The translations under genes were made by a program, and so were the position numbers. From Hyphomicrobiales bacterium (lineage in GTDB: Bacteria > Pseudomonadota > Alphaproteobacteria > Rhizobiales > Aestuariivirgaceae), in assembly GCA_016710435.1 (NCBI GenBank), contig JADJVV010000001.1:2564501-2628500 (forward strand): a stretch of DNA of 64,000 bases. The letters run 5' to 3'. Of this stretch, positions 16,095 to 24,275 are shown one piece after another (the first letter of the stretch is position 1; each line of letters starts with the position of its first letter). Under the pieces are notes generated by a model. That model was not told the DNA's origin. It was given only the letters and a program-made list of their open reading frames with translations, and ran no database searches.

Positions 16095-17126
16095 ATGATC
16101 ACACTTTACGACGACATTCAACGCAGCCACGCGCCCGAAACCTTCCTTGTGGCGGGACGCCCGCAACCCATTCCTGAAAAGCCGGTCCGCATCGACATGC
16201 TCATGCGGGGCGTGCGCTTTGTCGGAAGCCAGGTGGAGGTGCCACCTCCCATCGGCAACGACATCCTCGCGATGGTGCACGACCAGCGCTATCTCAGCTT
16301 CCTCGAAACCCTGCGTGAGCGCTGGGGTCACGTGCCGGAGTCGAGCGATATTCCATTGCCGAATGTCTACGCGATCCAGCGCAGCACCCTGCCGCCCATC
16401 GGCTATCCGGAAGCGGTGGTGGGGCAGGCCGGCTATCACCTGGGCGATGGCGCATGCCCGGTGACAGCAGACACGCTTGCCGCCGCCAAGGCCAGTGCGG
16501 CCTGTGCCGTGGAAGGAGCACGCCGCATCGGCACAGGCGAGCGCCTTGTCTATGCCCTGTGCCGCCCGCCGGGACATCACGCGGCATCGGACCTCGCGGG
16601 AGGCTTCTGCTTCTTCAACAATTCCGCGCTGGCGGCGGAAGTGCTGACGCGGGCCGGGCACCGCACCGCCATCCTCGACATCGACGTGCACCACGGCAAT
16701 GGCACGGAAGCGATTTTCTATGACCGCGCCGATGTGCTCACCGTCTCGATCCATTGCCATCCCCGGCGATTCTACCCCTTCTTCTGGGGTTATGCCGGCG
16801 AGCAGGGCCGGGGCGCGGGCGAGGGCTTCAACCTCAACCTGCCGCTGGAACGTGGCGCGGACATCACGGTCTATCTCGCGGCACTGGAGCTGGCCTTGCA
16901 GCGCATCTCCGATTTCGCGCCGACACGCCTCGTGTTGGCCTCGGGTCTCGACATTGCCATTGACGATCCCTTCAAGGCTTTCTCCATCCGCACCGAGGAC
17001 TTCGCGCAGATCGGCGCCCGCATCGCCGAGATGCGGCTGCCCACGCTGGTGGTGCAGGAGGGTGGCTATCCATCCGAAAGCCTGGGCGACAACCTGGCGT
17101 CACTGCTCAAGGGTCTTGGTGCATGA
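16095..17126 (+). CDS. Histone deacetylase family protein, acetylpolyamine amidohydrolase-like
   Basis: A 343-residue zinc amidohydrolase of the HDAC/AcuC/AphA superfamily. The active site can be followed: RPPGHHA with the tandem histidines, DIDVHHGNGTE with two zinc ligands, and SGLDIAIDDP carrying the third aspartate region, then VQEGGYP with the glycine-tyrosine loop. Bacterial members remove acetyl groups from polyamines or other acetylated small molecules. The ATG at 16095 was chosen since MITLYDDIQ matches the family N-terminus; an upstream ATG at 16053 adds an unconserved 14 residues. It overlaps the GNAT gene by 4 bp. Confidence 0.88.
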   Translation: MITLYDDIQRSHAPETFLVAGRPQPIPEKPVRIDMLMRGVRFVGSQVEVPPPIGNDILAMVHDQRYLSFLETLRERWGHVPESSDIPLPNVYAIQRSTLPPIGYPEAVVGQAGYHLGDGACPVTADTLAAAKASAACAVEGARRIGTGERLVYALCRPPGHHAASDLAGGFCFFNNSALAAEVLTRAGHRTAILDIDVHHGNGTEAIFYDRADVLTVSIHCHPRRFYPFFWGYAGEQGRGAGEGFNLNLPLERGADITVYLAALELALQRISDFAPTRLVLASGLDIAIDDPFKAFSIRTEDFAQIGARIAEMRLPTLVVQEGGYPSESLGDNLASLLKGLGA

Positions 17127-17599
17127 GCGTCGGCTTCCGTCCCATGCGTGACGGGCAGGAGGATGGCGTGGCGGCCATGGTGCGGCAATTGCCGAAGGAC
17201 CTGGGCTTGCCCGTCGCGCCGAAGCTCACCGGTGAAGCGTTGCGCAAGGCGAAGGGCCTCGTGCATGTCACGGTAGCGGAAGACTCCGGCCTGCTGCTGG
17301 GCGCCTGCCTGTGGCTCTTCACCTTCTCCACCTGGCGGGGCTGCAAAGGCATGTATGTCGTCGACCTCTTCGTCATGGAACACGCCCGCGGCAAGAAGGT
17401 GGGGGAACGGCTCCTCCAATCCGCAGGCCGCGAAGCAGCCGCGGCGGGCGCGGACTTCATCAAGCTCGAAGTGGATGAAACGAACACGGGTGGACAGCGC
17501 TTCTACAGCCGCGTCGGCTTCGGCAAGCACCGTGAGGACGAACTCTTCATACTCGAACCGGACTCCTTCAAGTCTTTCATCGAAAGGAAATGGACATGA
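17123..17599 (+). CDS. GNAT family N-acetyltransferase
   Basis: A 158-residue acetyltransferase with the acetyl-CoA-binding stretch VVDLFVMEHARGKKVGERLLQSAGREA (motif A, a R-x-x-x-x-G-x-x-L variant) and the motif B end VDETNTGGQRFYSRVGFGKH. The fold and size are standard. The amino substrate is unknown; the gene lies between a deacetylase of the acetylpolyamine type and a dehydrogenase and overlaps both by 4 bp, so an acetylated amine of the same pathway is a reasonable guess. Confidence 0.9.
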   Translation: MSVGFRPMRDGQEDGVAAMVRQLPKDLGLPVAPKLTGEALRKAKGLVHVTVAEDSGLLLGACLWLFTFSTWRGCKGMYVVDLFVMEHARGKKVGERLLQSAGREAAAAGADFIKLEVDETNTGGQRFYSRVGFGKHREDELFILEPDSFKSFIERKWT

Positions 17600-18489
17600 C
17601 CATCAAGACCGTCGGACTGATCGGCGCAGGCCTCATGGGCCATGGCATTGGCAAGAACATCGTGGAGAAGGGCTTCGCGCTCGTCACCATGGCGCGCCGC
17701 AACCGCGCGCCGGTGGAGGACCTCATCAAGCGCGGCGCCAGGGAGCTCAAGACTCCCGCCGAAATCGCCGCGGCCAGCGACCTCGTCATCACTGTGGTGA
17801 CGGACACGCCACAGGTGGAAGACACGGTCTATGGCCCGAACGGCATTCTCGCCTCCGGCAAGAAGGGGCTGATCATTGCCGATTGCTCCACCGCGATTCC
17901 GGAATCGACCAAGAAGATCGCCGCCGATTGTGCCGCCAAGGGCATGACCTTCATCGACACGCCCATGACCCGCACGCCCCGCGAAGCCGAGGCCGGAAAA
18001 CTGGGTCTGATGGTGGGCGGCGACAAGGCCGTGCTGGAGAAGATCCGGCCCGTTCTCGAAACCTTTTCCGATCTCATCATCCACACGGGCGAGGTGGGAA
18101 CGGCGCATCAGGTGAAGCTCATCAACAACTTCCTGTCGCTCGGCCATGCCGCCATTGCCGCGGAGGCCATCAGTGTCGCGGCCAAGGCGGGCGTTGACAT
18201 GACTTCGCTGCGCGACATCGTCATGGGCGGCGGCGCTGCTTCGGTGATGTTCGGACGGCTTATCAATGTGCCGCTCAGCGACGACGACAGCCACGCGAAG
18301 TTCGCCATCCGCAACGCCCGCAAGGACCTGCGCTACTATACCAACATGACGGAGAACATGCCGGTCGCTTCGCCCATCGCCGAGGCAATCCACCAGACCT
18401 TCGTTCTGGCCGACACGCTGGGCTATGGCGAACGCTTCGTGCCGCGCCTCATCGACATGATGGTGAAGAACAGTGGCGGCAAGGCTTAA
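17596..18489 (+). CDS. NAD(P)-dependent oxidoreductase, 3-hydroxyisobutyrate dehydrogenase family
   Basis: A 297-residue beta-hydroxyacid dehydrogenase. The N-terminal GLIGAGLMGHGIGKN is the dinucleotide-binding GxGxMG motif; TFIDTPMTRTPREAEAGKL is the substrate-binding motif, and TAHQVKLINNFLS carries the catalytic lysine of the family. It would oxidise a 3-hydroxyacid or reduce the matching semialdehyde. The start at 17596 (ATGA overlap with the GNAT stop, AGGAA before it) is preferred over an ATG 6 bp upstream. Its stop overlaps that of the convergent sensor kinase in a shared TTAA. Confidence 0.9.
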   Translation: MTIKTVGLIGAGLMGHGIGKNIVEKGFALVTMARRNRAPVEDLIKRGARELKTPAEIAAASDLVITVVTDTPQVEDTVYGPNGILASGKKGLIIADCSTAIPESTKKIAADCAAKGMTFIDTPMTRTPREAEAGKLGLMVGGDKAVLEKIRPVLETFSDLIIHTGEVGTAHQVKLINNFLSLGHAAIAAEAISVAAKAGVDMTSLRDIVMGGGAASVMFGRLINVPLSDDDSHAKFAIRNARKDLRYYTNMTENMPVASPIAEAIHQTFVLADTLGYGERFVPRLIDMMVKNSGGKA

Positions 18490-20453
18490 GCGGCGGAGGC
18501 GTCCGGACCTGCCTTCTGGGTCAGCGGCAACCACAGGGTAAAGCGCGAGCCGCGGCCAGGCTGGGAAACAATCTCCAGCCCGCCGCCATGCAGTTCCGCG
18601 ATCTTTTCAACCGCGGGAACGCCGAGGCCCGTGCCGAAGGATTTCGTCGTGAACAGCGGCTCGCGAATATGCGCCATCACGTCGGAGGGAATGCCCGGGC
18701 CGTTGTCCTCCACATCGATCTCCGCACCACGCTGAGTGAGCCGCGTCGTGAGCGTGATGTGAGGCACGCTGCCGGCAAACTTCACCAGCACCCTGTTGGA
18801 ATCCATCATGGCCTCGCAGGCATTGGAGACCAGATTTGCAACGGCGCGGCGCAGGCGGTCGGGATCAAAAGCGATCTTCTGCCCGCCCAGCCCCAGATTG
18901 CAGGTGATCGTGACGGTATCGGGCAGCGCTGTCGCTTCCTCGTTCATGGCGTTGGCCAGCCAATCATCAAGGTCGATCTGTTCAACCACGGGCTTGCTGG
19001 TACGGGAGAAGTCGAGAAGCTGCGTGATGATGCTGTCGCAACGCCTGATGCCGGCGTCGATGCGGTCGAGGATCGTGTCGAACTCGAACTGCTGGGGCTG
19101 CAGCTTGCGGCGGAGAAGAAAGGTTGAGGTGCGGACGCCGCCCAGCGGATTGCGGATTTCGTGCGCGACCGTGGCGACGACCTGGCCGAGCTGCGCCATC
19201 CGGCCCTTGTTGATGATCTCCGTCTGCGCCGTGCCCAGTTGCCTGATCTTGTCGGACAGCTCCATGTTGAGGCGCGAGATGTCGTCGTTCAATCCCTGCA
19301 GGTGGCTGGCGGTGTCCTGCGCTTCGCTTTCCCGGATGCGCGCCGCGTCAGCCAGGGCGCGGCTCTGGCGGATCAGACGGTCGGACAGGAGCAGGCCCGC
19401 CACCGCCGCAGCGGAGAGAAGGCCGAGGAGAAGGTAGTTGGTGCGACGTGTCTTGTCTGCCAATTCCACATTCTTGCTGGATTTGAAACTGCTGTTGGGA
19501 ACGCCGGCCCACAGCATCCACGGACTGCGCGCATCCTTCACACCGAAGGTGAGCGCCTCGGAATAGATCAGCGTGGGGTCCGGCTTTCCTTCCGCCACGT
19601 GTTGCAGGGACTGTTGCGGAATTGTACTCGCCGCCGCCGCGACCACATAGCCATTGCCGGTGTTCACCAGGGCATACTTGCTGTCATGGATCAGCCCCTG
19701 GATGGCGCGCGTCAGGATGATGGCTGAGACAAGGCCCCGGATCTTTCCATCGACTCCGTAGAAGGGAACTGAAAAGATGACGCCGGAACGGTCGGCATCT
19801 GCGCGCGAGGAAATGAACAGGGTGTTGTCGCAGGTGACGACCTCCGGTCCCGCGATGATCGGGACATCGAGCGTGCCCCCGCTGCCCAGCGCCGGCCGGT
19901 GCGCCTTGAACCACGCGGCATGATCCATCAACTGCGCGTATTCGAATTTCTCGATCTCTTCCGGCCCGGTGCTTTCCGCCGACTTCACCTTCTCGGGCGC
20001 ATTGAAGCGTTCGGCGGAAGACATGTTCAGGCCGGCATTGAAGATGAGCTCATCGAACATGATGATGGGCTCTTCGTTTCGGCCCGTGATGGGATCAAAG
20101 CGGCCCGCATCGAATGCGATGGGGGTGAAATAGACCTCGGACACAGACACGCTGGCGGCGAGGTTGTTGTACATCTGCTGGATGGTGACGCGGGTCTCCG
20201 GCGTGAGGTTCTCGCCATGGCGATTGAGCGCCCGCACGCCTGGCAGCGATGACAGCGTTCTCAGGTTCTCATAGATGGAGCGGAATGGCCGCTCCAGCAC
20301 GACTGCTGCCGTGCGGGTTTCCGAGCGGGCATCGCGCACAAAGCCTTCTTGCGCCAGGCTGCGGGCCGACTGCCATTGCAGGTGAATGCCGACGGCAATC
20401 AACGCCGTCAATCCCACAATGCCCGCGAGGCCCGCGATGCGCAGTTTCAACAT
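18486..20453 (-). CDS. Sensor histidine kinase with large extracytoplasmic domain
   Basis: A 655-residue kinase: a membrane helix at about 7-27, a roughly 310-residue periplasmic sensory region of Cache-like layout, a second helix near 340-360, a coiled stretch, then HisKA with the phosphoacceptor His431 in VAHEIRNPLGG, the N box (RRAVANLVSNACEAM) and G boxes (DVEDNGPGIPSD; GTGLGVPAVEKIAELHGG) of the ATPase domain. No response regulator gene is adjacent, so it is an orphan here. The periplasmic ligand is unknown. It ends in a TTAA shared with the neighbouring convergent gene. Confidence 0.9.
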   Translation of the reverse strand: MLKLRIAGLAGIVGLTALIAVGIHLQWQSARSLAQEGFVRDARSETRTAAVVLERPFRSIYENLRTLSSLPGVRALNRHGENLTPETRVTIQQMYNNLAASVSVSEVYFTPIAFDAGRFDPITGRNEEPIIMFDELIFNAGLNMSSAERFNAPEKVKSAESTGPEEIEKFEYAQLMDHAAWFKAHRPALGSGGTLDVPIIAGPEVVTCDNTLFISSRADADRSGVIFSVPFYGVDGKIRGLVSAIILTRAIQGLIHDSKYALVNTGNGYVVAAAASTIPQQSLQHVAEGKPDPTLIYSEALTFGVKDARSPWMLWAGVPNSSFKSSKNVELADKTRRTNYLLLGLLSAAAVAGLLLSDRLIRQSRALADAARIRESEAQDTASHLQGLNDDISRLNMELSDKIRQLGTAQTEIINKGRMAQLGQVVATVAHEIRNPLGGVRTSTFLLRRKLQPQQFEFDTILDRIDAGIRRCDSIITQLLDFSRTSKPVVEQIDLDDWLANAMNEEATALPDTVTITCNLGLGGQKIAFDPDRLRRAVANLVSNACEAMMDSNRVLVKFAGSVPHITLTTRLTQRGAEIDVEDNGPGIPSDVMAHIREPLFTTKSFGTGLGVPAVEKIAELHGGGLEIVSQPGRGSRFTLWLPLTQKAGPDASAA

Positions 20454-20545
20454 GTCGGCCCATTTCCCCCCACTTTGGTGTTCTGGCCAAACTTGGTTAA
20501 CAGGTTTTTACCGGATTGCCCCGGGACGGCACGCCCGTCCTGCTG

Positions 20546-20574
20546 TTGACACCGTTCACCGGGCGTGTTTCGAG
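20546..20574 (+). promoter_or_regulatory. Possible promoter of fabD-fabG
   Basis: A perfect -35 hexamer TTGACA (20546-20551) is followed after 17 bp by TTCGAG, a poor -10 (20569-20574). It lies 30 bp before the fabD start with the GGGGA ribosome-binding site in between. The -35 is convincing and the -10 is not. Confidence 0.35.
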
Positions 20575-20603
20575 GAGCAAACACTGTTGAATCAGGGGAT
20601 CAG

Positions 20604-21551
20604 ATGACCATTGCATTCGTATTTCCAGGGCAGGGCAGCCAGGCTGTTGGCATGGGCAAGGCACTGTCCGACAACTTTGCCGCCGCCCGTGCGGTCTTCG
20701 CCGAAGTGGATGAGGCACTGTCGCAGAACCTCTCGCACCTCATGTGGGACGGCCCCGAAGCCGAGCTGACCCTCACGGAAAACGCCCAGCCGGCCCTGAT
20801 GGCCGTCAGCATGGCCGTGGTGCGCGTGTTGGAGGCAGAGCAGGGGATCACGGTGGCGAACACCGCGGCTTGCGTTGCTGGTCACTCGCTTGGCGAATAT
20901 TCGGCCCTCGCTGCAGCAGGCACATTCTCGGTCGCCGATACAGCGCGCCTCCTCAAAATCCGCGGCAAGGCCATGCAGGCCGCGACGCCGGTCGGTACGG
21001 GAGCGATGGCCGCTCTGCTCGGCCTCGATTTCGCCACCGCCGCGGCAGCAGCAGCGGAAGGCGCACAGGGTGAGGTGTGCCAGGCCGCCAACGACAACAG
21101 CGATGGGCAGGTGGTGATCTCCGGCCACAAGGCGGCGGTGGAACGCGCTGCTGAAATCGCCAAGGCGAAAGGTGCCAAGCGCGCCGTGATGCTGCCCGTC
21201 TCCGCACCTTTCCATTGCGCCCTCATGCAACCCGCTGCGGATGCCATGGCCGAGGCGCTTTCGAAGGTGAAGATGAATGCGCCCGTGGTGCCGGTCATTG
21301 CCAACGTGAAGGCGGGTCCGCTCACCGATCCGGCGGCCATCCGCGACTCGCTTGTGGCCCAGGTCACCGGCACGGTGCGCTGGCGCGAATGCGTGGCGCA
21401 CATGGCCGCGCAGGGTGTTACCCTCTTCGTGGAACTGGGCTCGGGCAAGGTGCTCACCGGGCTTGCGAAAAAGAATGCCCCCGCCGCCCAGGCGATCGCG
21501 ATCGGCACGGCGGATGATTTCAACACTGCTCTTCCCCTCTTGAAAGGTTGA
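20604..21551 (+). CDS. fabD: Malonyl-CoA:ACP transacylase
   Basis: A 315-residue FabD, which loads malonate from CoA onto ACP for fatty-acid elongation. The N-terminal IAFVFPGQGSQAVGMG and the nucleophile elbow GHSLGEYSAL with Ser95 are diagnostic; the catalytic histidine is in SAPFHCALM. The start at 20604 follows a GGGGA ribosome-binding site and removes an unconserved upstream extension. Six base pairs separate it from fabG. In this window acpP and fabF, which often follow directly, are displaced by about 6.2 kb. Confidence 0.96.
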   Translation: MTIAFVFPGQGSQAVGMGKALSDNFAAARAVFAEVDEALSQNLSHLMWDGPEAELTLTENAQPALMAVSMAVVRVLEAEQGITVANTAACVAGHSLGEYSALAAAGTFSVADTARLLKIRGKAMQAATPVGTGAMAALLGLDFATAAAAAAEGAQGEVCQAANDNSDGQVVISGHKAAVERAAEIAKAKGAKRAVMLPVSAPFHCALMQPAADAMAEALSKVKMNAPVVPVIANVKAGPLTDPAAIRDSLVAQVTGTVRWRECVAHMAAQGVTLFVELGSGKVLTGLAKKNAPAAQAIAIGTADDFNTALPLLKG

Positions 21552-21557
21552 ACCAAG

Positions 21558-22298
21558 ATGTTTTCTCTCGCAGGCAAGACAGCTCTCATTACCGGCGCAT
21601 CGGGCGGGATTGGTGCGGCCGTGGCCAAGGCGCTGCACGCGGCAGGCGCCACCATCACCATCTCGGGCACGCGCGCCAATGTGCTGGAAGAGTTGAAGGC
21701 CGCGCTGGGCGGCGAGCGCGTGCATGTGGTGCCGTGCAATCTTTCCAGTGCGGAAGATGTGGAAAAGCTCGTGCCATCTGCCGAGGCGGCGATGGGTGGC
21801 CTCGATATTCTCGTCAACAATGCCGGCATCACCCGCGATGGCCTTGCCATGCGCATGAAGGATGACGACTGGCAGGCGGTGCTGGACGTAAACCTCACGT
21901 CCTCGTTCCGCCTTGCCCGTGCTGCCATGAAGCTGATGATGAAGAAGCGCTGGGGCCGCATCGTTTCGGTGACCTCCGTGGTGGGCGTCACCGGCAATCC
22001 GGGGCAGGCGAACTACGTTGCCAGCAAGGCGGGCCTCATCGGCCTGTCGAAGTCGCTGGCGCAGGAACTGGCCAGCCGCAACGTCACCGTGAACTGCGTC
22101 GCGCCCGGCTTCATCGCCACCGCCATGACGGAAGCGCTGAACGACAAGCAGAAGGAAGCGATCCTGGGCCGCATCCCGGCGGGCCGCATGGGCTCATCGG
22201 ATGATATTGCTGCCGCCGTGCTCTATCTCGCTTCGGAAGAGGCGGGTTACGTCACGGGCCAGACGCTGCACGTCAACGGCGGCATGGCGATGATCTAG
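21558..22298 (+). CDS. fabG: 3-oxoacyl-ACP reductase
   Basis: A 246-residue short-chain dehydrogenase that reduces beta-ketoacyl-ACP with NADPH. TGASGGIGAAVAKAL is the cofactor motif, NNAGITRDGLAMRM is characteristic of FabG, and the catalytic Ser-Tyr-Lys set is in VTSVVGVTGNPGQANYVASKAG. The C-terminus MTEALNDKQKE... to YVTGQTLHVNGGMAMI is canonical. Directly behind fabD, in one operon. Its TAG stop lies in a CTAG palindrome that also gives the stop of recQ on the other strand. Confidence 0.96.
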   Translation: MFSLAGKTALITGASGGIGAAVAKALHAAGATITISGTRANVLEELKAALGGERVHVVPCNLSSAEDVEKLVPSAEAAMGGLDILVNNAGITRDGLAMRMKDDDWQAVLDVNLTSSFRLARAAMKLMMKKRWGRIVSVTSVVGVTGNPGQANYVASKAGLIGLSKSLAQELASRNVTVNCVAPGFIATAMTEALNDKQKEAILGRIPAGRMGSSDDIAAAVLYLASEEAGYVTGQTLHVNGGMAMI

Positions 22299-24115
22299 CG
22301 GGGCTTCGCCGTTTCGGCGGCGAAGTCGCGGATCTCCTGCAGGAAGATCTCGCCCAGCTGTTCCAGTTTGCTGGCGCCCACGCCATTCACCTCGGCGAAA
22401 TCCCATTTCGTCAGGGGTTTCTTCTGCGCCATGTCGATCAGGCTGCGGTCGGAGAAGATGATGTAGGCGGCAACGCCGCGCTGCTTGGCGAGCTTGAGGC
22501 GAAGCGCCTTGAGCCGCGCCAGCAATTCATCCGCCTGCGAGTCGAGTGGCGCGCCAGCGGAACCTGAGTCCACCCGCTTGTCCTTGCGGGTCTGGCGCAC
22601 CATGTCGGGGCGATACTGGAACGGCAGTTCGCCATCGAGCAGGCGCCGCCCCTTGGCTGACAGCGACAACCCGCCGAAGCCTGCCACGTCGAGCGTCAGC
22701 ATGCCGCCGCCCACAAGTTGCCGGATGAAGGATTGCCAGTGGCTGCGGCTGTGGGCCTTTCCGGCACCGAACATGGGAAGCGCCGCATGTCCGGCATTCA
22801 TCACCTTGTCGCTCGACTTGCCGAGCAGGATGTCGGCGATGTGCGCGGCGCCATAGCGTTCACCGCTCGCCTGCATGGCGGAACACACAAGCCGCGCTTC
22901 CACCGTGCCATCCACACGCTCCACGGGGTCGAGACAGACGTCGCAGTTTCCGCAAGGCTCTGAATATTCCCCGAAGTAGCCGAGCAGGGACTGCCGGCGG
23001 CAATCCGGTGCTTCGCAATAGGCGACCAGTGCATCGAGCCGCTTGTGTTCGCGTCGCGCCCGCTCGGCACCAGCCCCTTCATCATCAATGAAACGCCGCC
23101 GCATCTGGATGTCCTGAAGCCCGAAGACCATGTGCGCATCCGCCGGCGTACCGTCGCGGCCCGCGCGCCCGATTTCCTGATAATAGGAATCGAGATTCTG
23201 CGGCAGGTCGGCATGGAAGACGAAGCGTACATCTGGCTTGTCGATGCCCATGCCGAAGGCAATCGTGGCACACACGATGATGCCTTTCTCGGTCATGAAC
23301 AGGTTCTGCGCGTTGGCCCGTTCATCCGCCGAAAGCCCCGCGTGATAGGCCACGGCCCGGTGCCCGCTGGCGGCAAGCACCTGCGCCCATTCCTCCACGC
23401 TGCGGCGCGACAGGGCATAGACAATGCCGCTCTCGCCGCGGCGTTCTTCGAGGAAGGAGAGCAGTTGCTGCCGCGTGCTGTTCTTGGGGCGGACTGTGAG
23501 CCGGATGTTGGGACGGTCGAAGCCGGACACGAACTCCTTCACGCTGCCGCCGAACAGCTTCGCCACGATGTCACGCCGCGTCACTTCATCCGCCGTGGCG
23601 GTGAAGGCACCGATGGGGACGCCCGGAAATGCACCGCGCAAGGTTTTCAGCGCATCGTATTCCGGGCGGAAGGAGGCACCCCACTGCGACATGCAATGCA
23701 CCTCATCGACGGCGATGAGGCCGATCTCCAACCGGCGCAGGGCCGCAATCATGCGCTCGGTCATCAATCGCTCGGGCGAGAGATAGAGCAGGCGCACCTC
23801 GCCCGACGCCACCCGCTTCCAGACCGCCACGTTGTCGTCGCGGCCTGCGGAGGAGTTGATTGTCTCGGCGGCGACACCGGCAAGTTTGAGGGCGGCGACC
23901 TGGTCCTGCATCAGCGCCACAAGCGGCGAGACCACGATGCCAAGGCCGGTCCGCACCAGGGCCGGCACCTGGTAGCACAGGGATTTTCCCGCGCCCGTCG
24001 GCATCACCGCCAGCGCATGATTGCCCGACGCAAGCTGCGCCACGATCTCTTCCTGACCGGGGCGGAAACTGTCGTAGCCAAAGACGCTGCGGAGAATGTG
24101 ATGAGGACCGGACAA
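22295..24115 (-). CDS. recQ: ATP-dependent DNA helicase RecQ
   Basis: A 606-residue superfamily 2 helicase unwinding DNA 3' to 5' in recombination and repair. Seen in order: the aromatic-Q region (FGYDSFRPGQEEIV), Walker A PTGAGKSLCYQ, motif II as DEVHCMSQWG (DEVH instead of the usual DEAH), motif VI QEIGRAGRDG, zinc-binding cysteines around CEAPDCRRQ and CGNCDVCLDP, and a C-terminal HRDC domain. Length is close to Escherichia coli RecQ. The start is probably TTG at 24115. It sits between fabG and the haloperoxidase genes. Confidence 0.94.
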   Translation of the reverse strand: MSGPHHILRSVFGYDSFRPGQEEIVAQLASGNHALAVMPTGAGKSLCYQVPALVRTGLGIVVSPLVALMQDQVAALKLAGVAAETINSSAGRDDNVAVWKRVASGEVRLLYLSPERLMTERMIAALRRLEIGLIAVDEVHCMSQWGASFRPEYDALKTLRGAFPGVPIGAFTATADEVTRRDIVAKLFGGSVKEFVSGFDRPNIRLTVRPKNSTRQQLLSFLEERRGESGIVYALSRRSVEEWAQVLAASGHRAVAYHAGLSADERANAQNLFMTEKGIIVCATIAFGMGIDKPDVRFVFHADLPQNLDSYYQEIGRAGRDGTPADAHMVFGLQDIQMRRRFIDDEGAGAERARREHKRLDALVAYCEAPDCRRQSLLGYFGEYSEPCGNCDVCLDPVERVDGTVEARLVCSAMQASGERYGAAHIADILLGKSSDKVMNAGHAALPMFGAGKAHSRSHWQSFIRQLVGGGMLTLDVAGFGGLSLSAKGRRLLDGELPFQYRPDMVRQTRKDKRVDSGSAGAPLDSQADELLARLKALRLKLAKQRGVAAYIIFSDRSLIDMAQKKPLTKWDFAEVNGVGASKLEQLGEIFLQEIRDFAAETAKPR

Positions 24116-24194
24116 GGGCGAATCGCGATTTCTGTGCAGGCCTGTCTATCCAAGCCACGACCAGTGCGCGAGGAAACAGTGGCGGCCGTGCGGC

Positions 24195-24223
24195 TTGCAC
24201 CGCGTGGCAATGTCATGCTTAAA
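24195..24223 (+). promoter_or_regulatory. Putative promoter of the haloperoxidase operon
   Basis: TTGCAC (24195-24200), a 17-bp spacer and CTTAAA (24218-24223) lie in a locally AT-rich stretch upstream of the haloperoxidase gene. A GGGAGA ribosome-binding site precedes the ATG at 24276. The start site would be near 24230, giving a leader of about 45 nt. Confidence 0.45.
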
Positions 24224-24275
24224 CCTCATTATTCGAGAGCTGAAATAAATCGGCCACACCCCAGGGAGAACGTCC

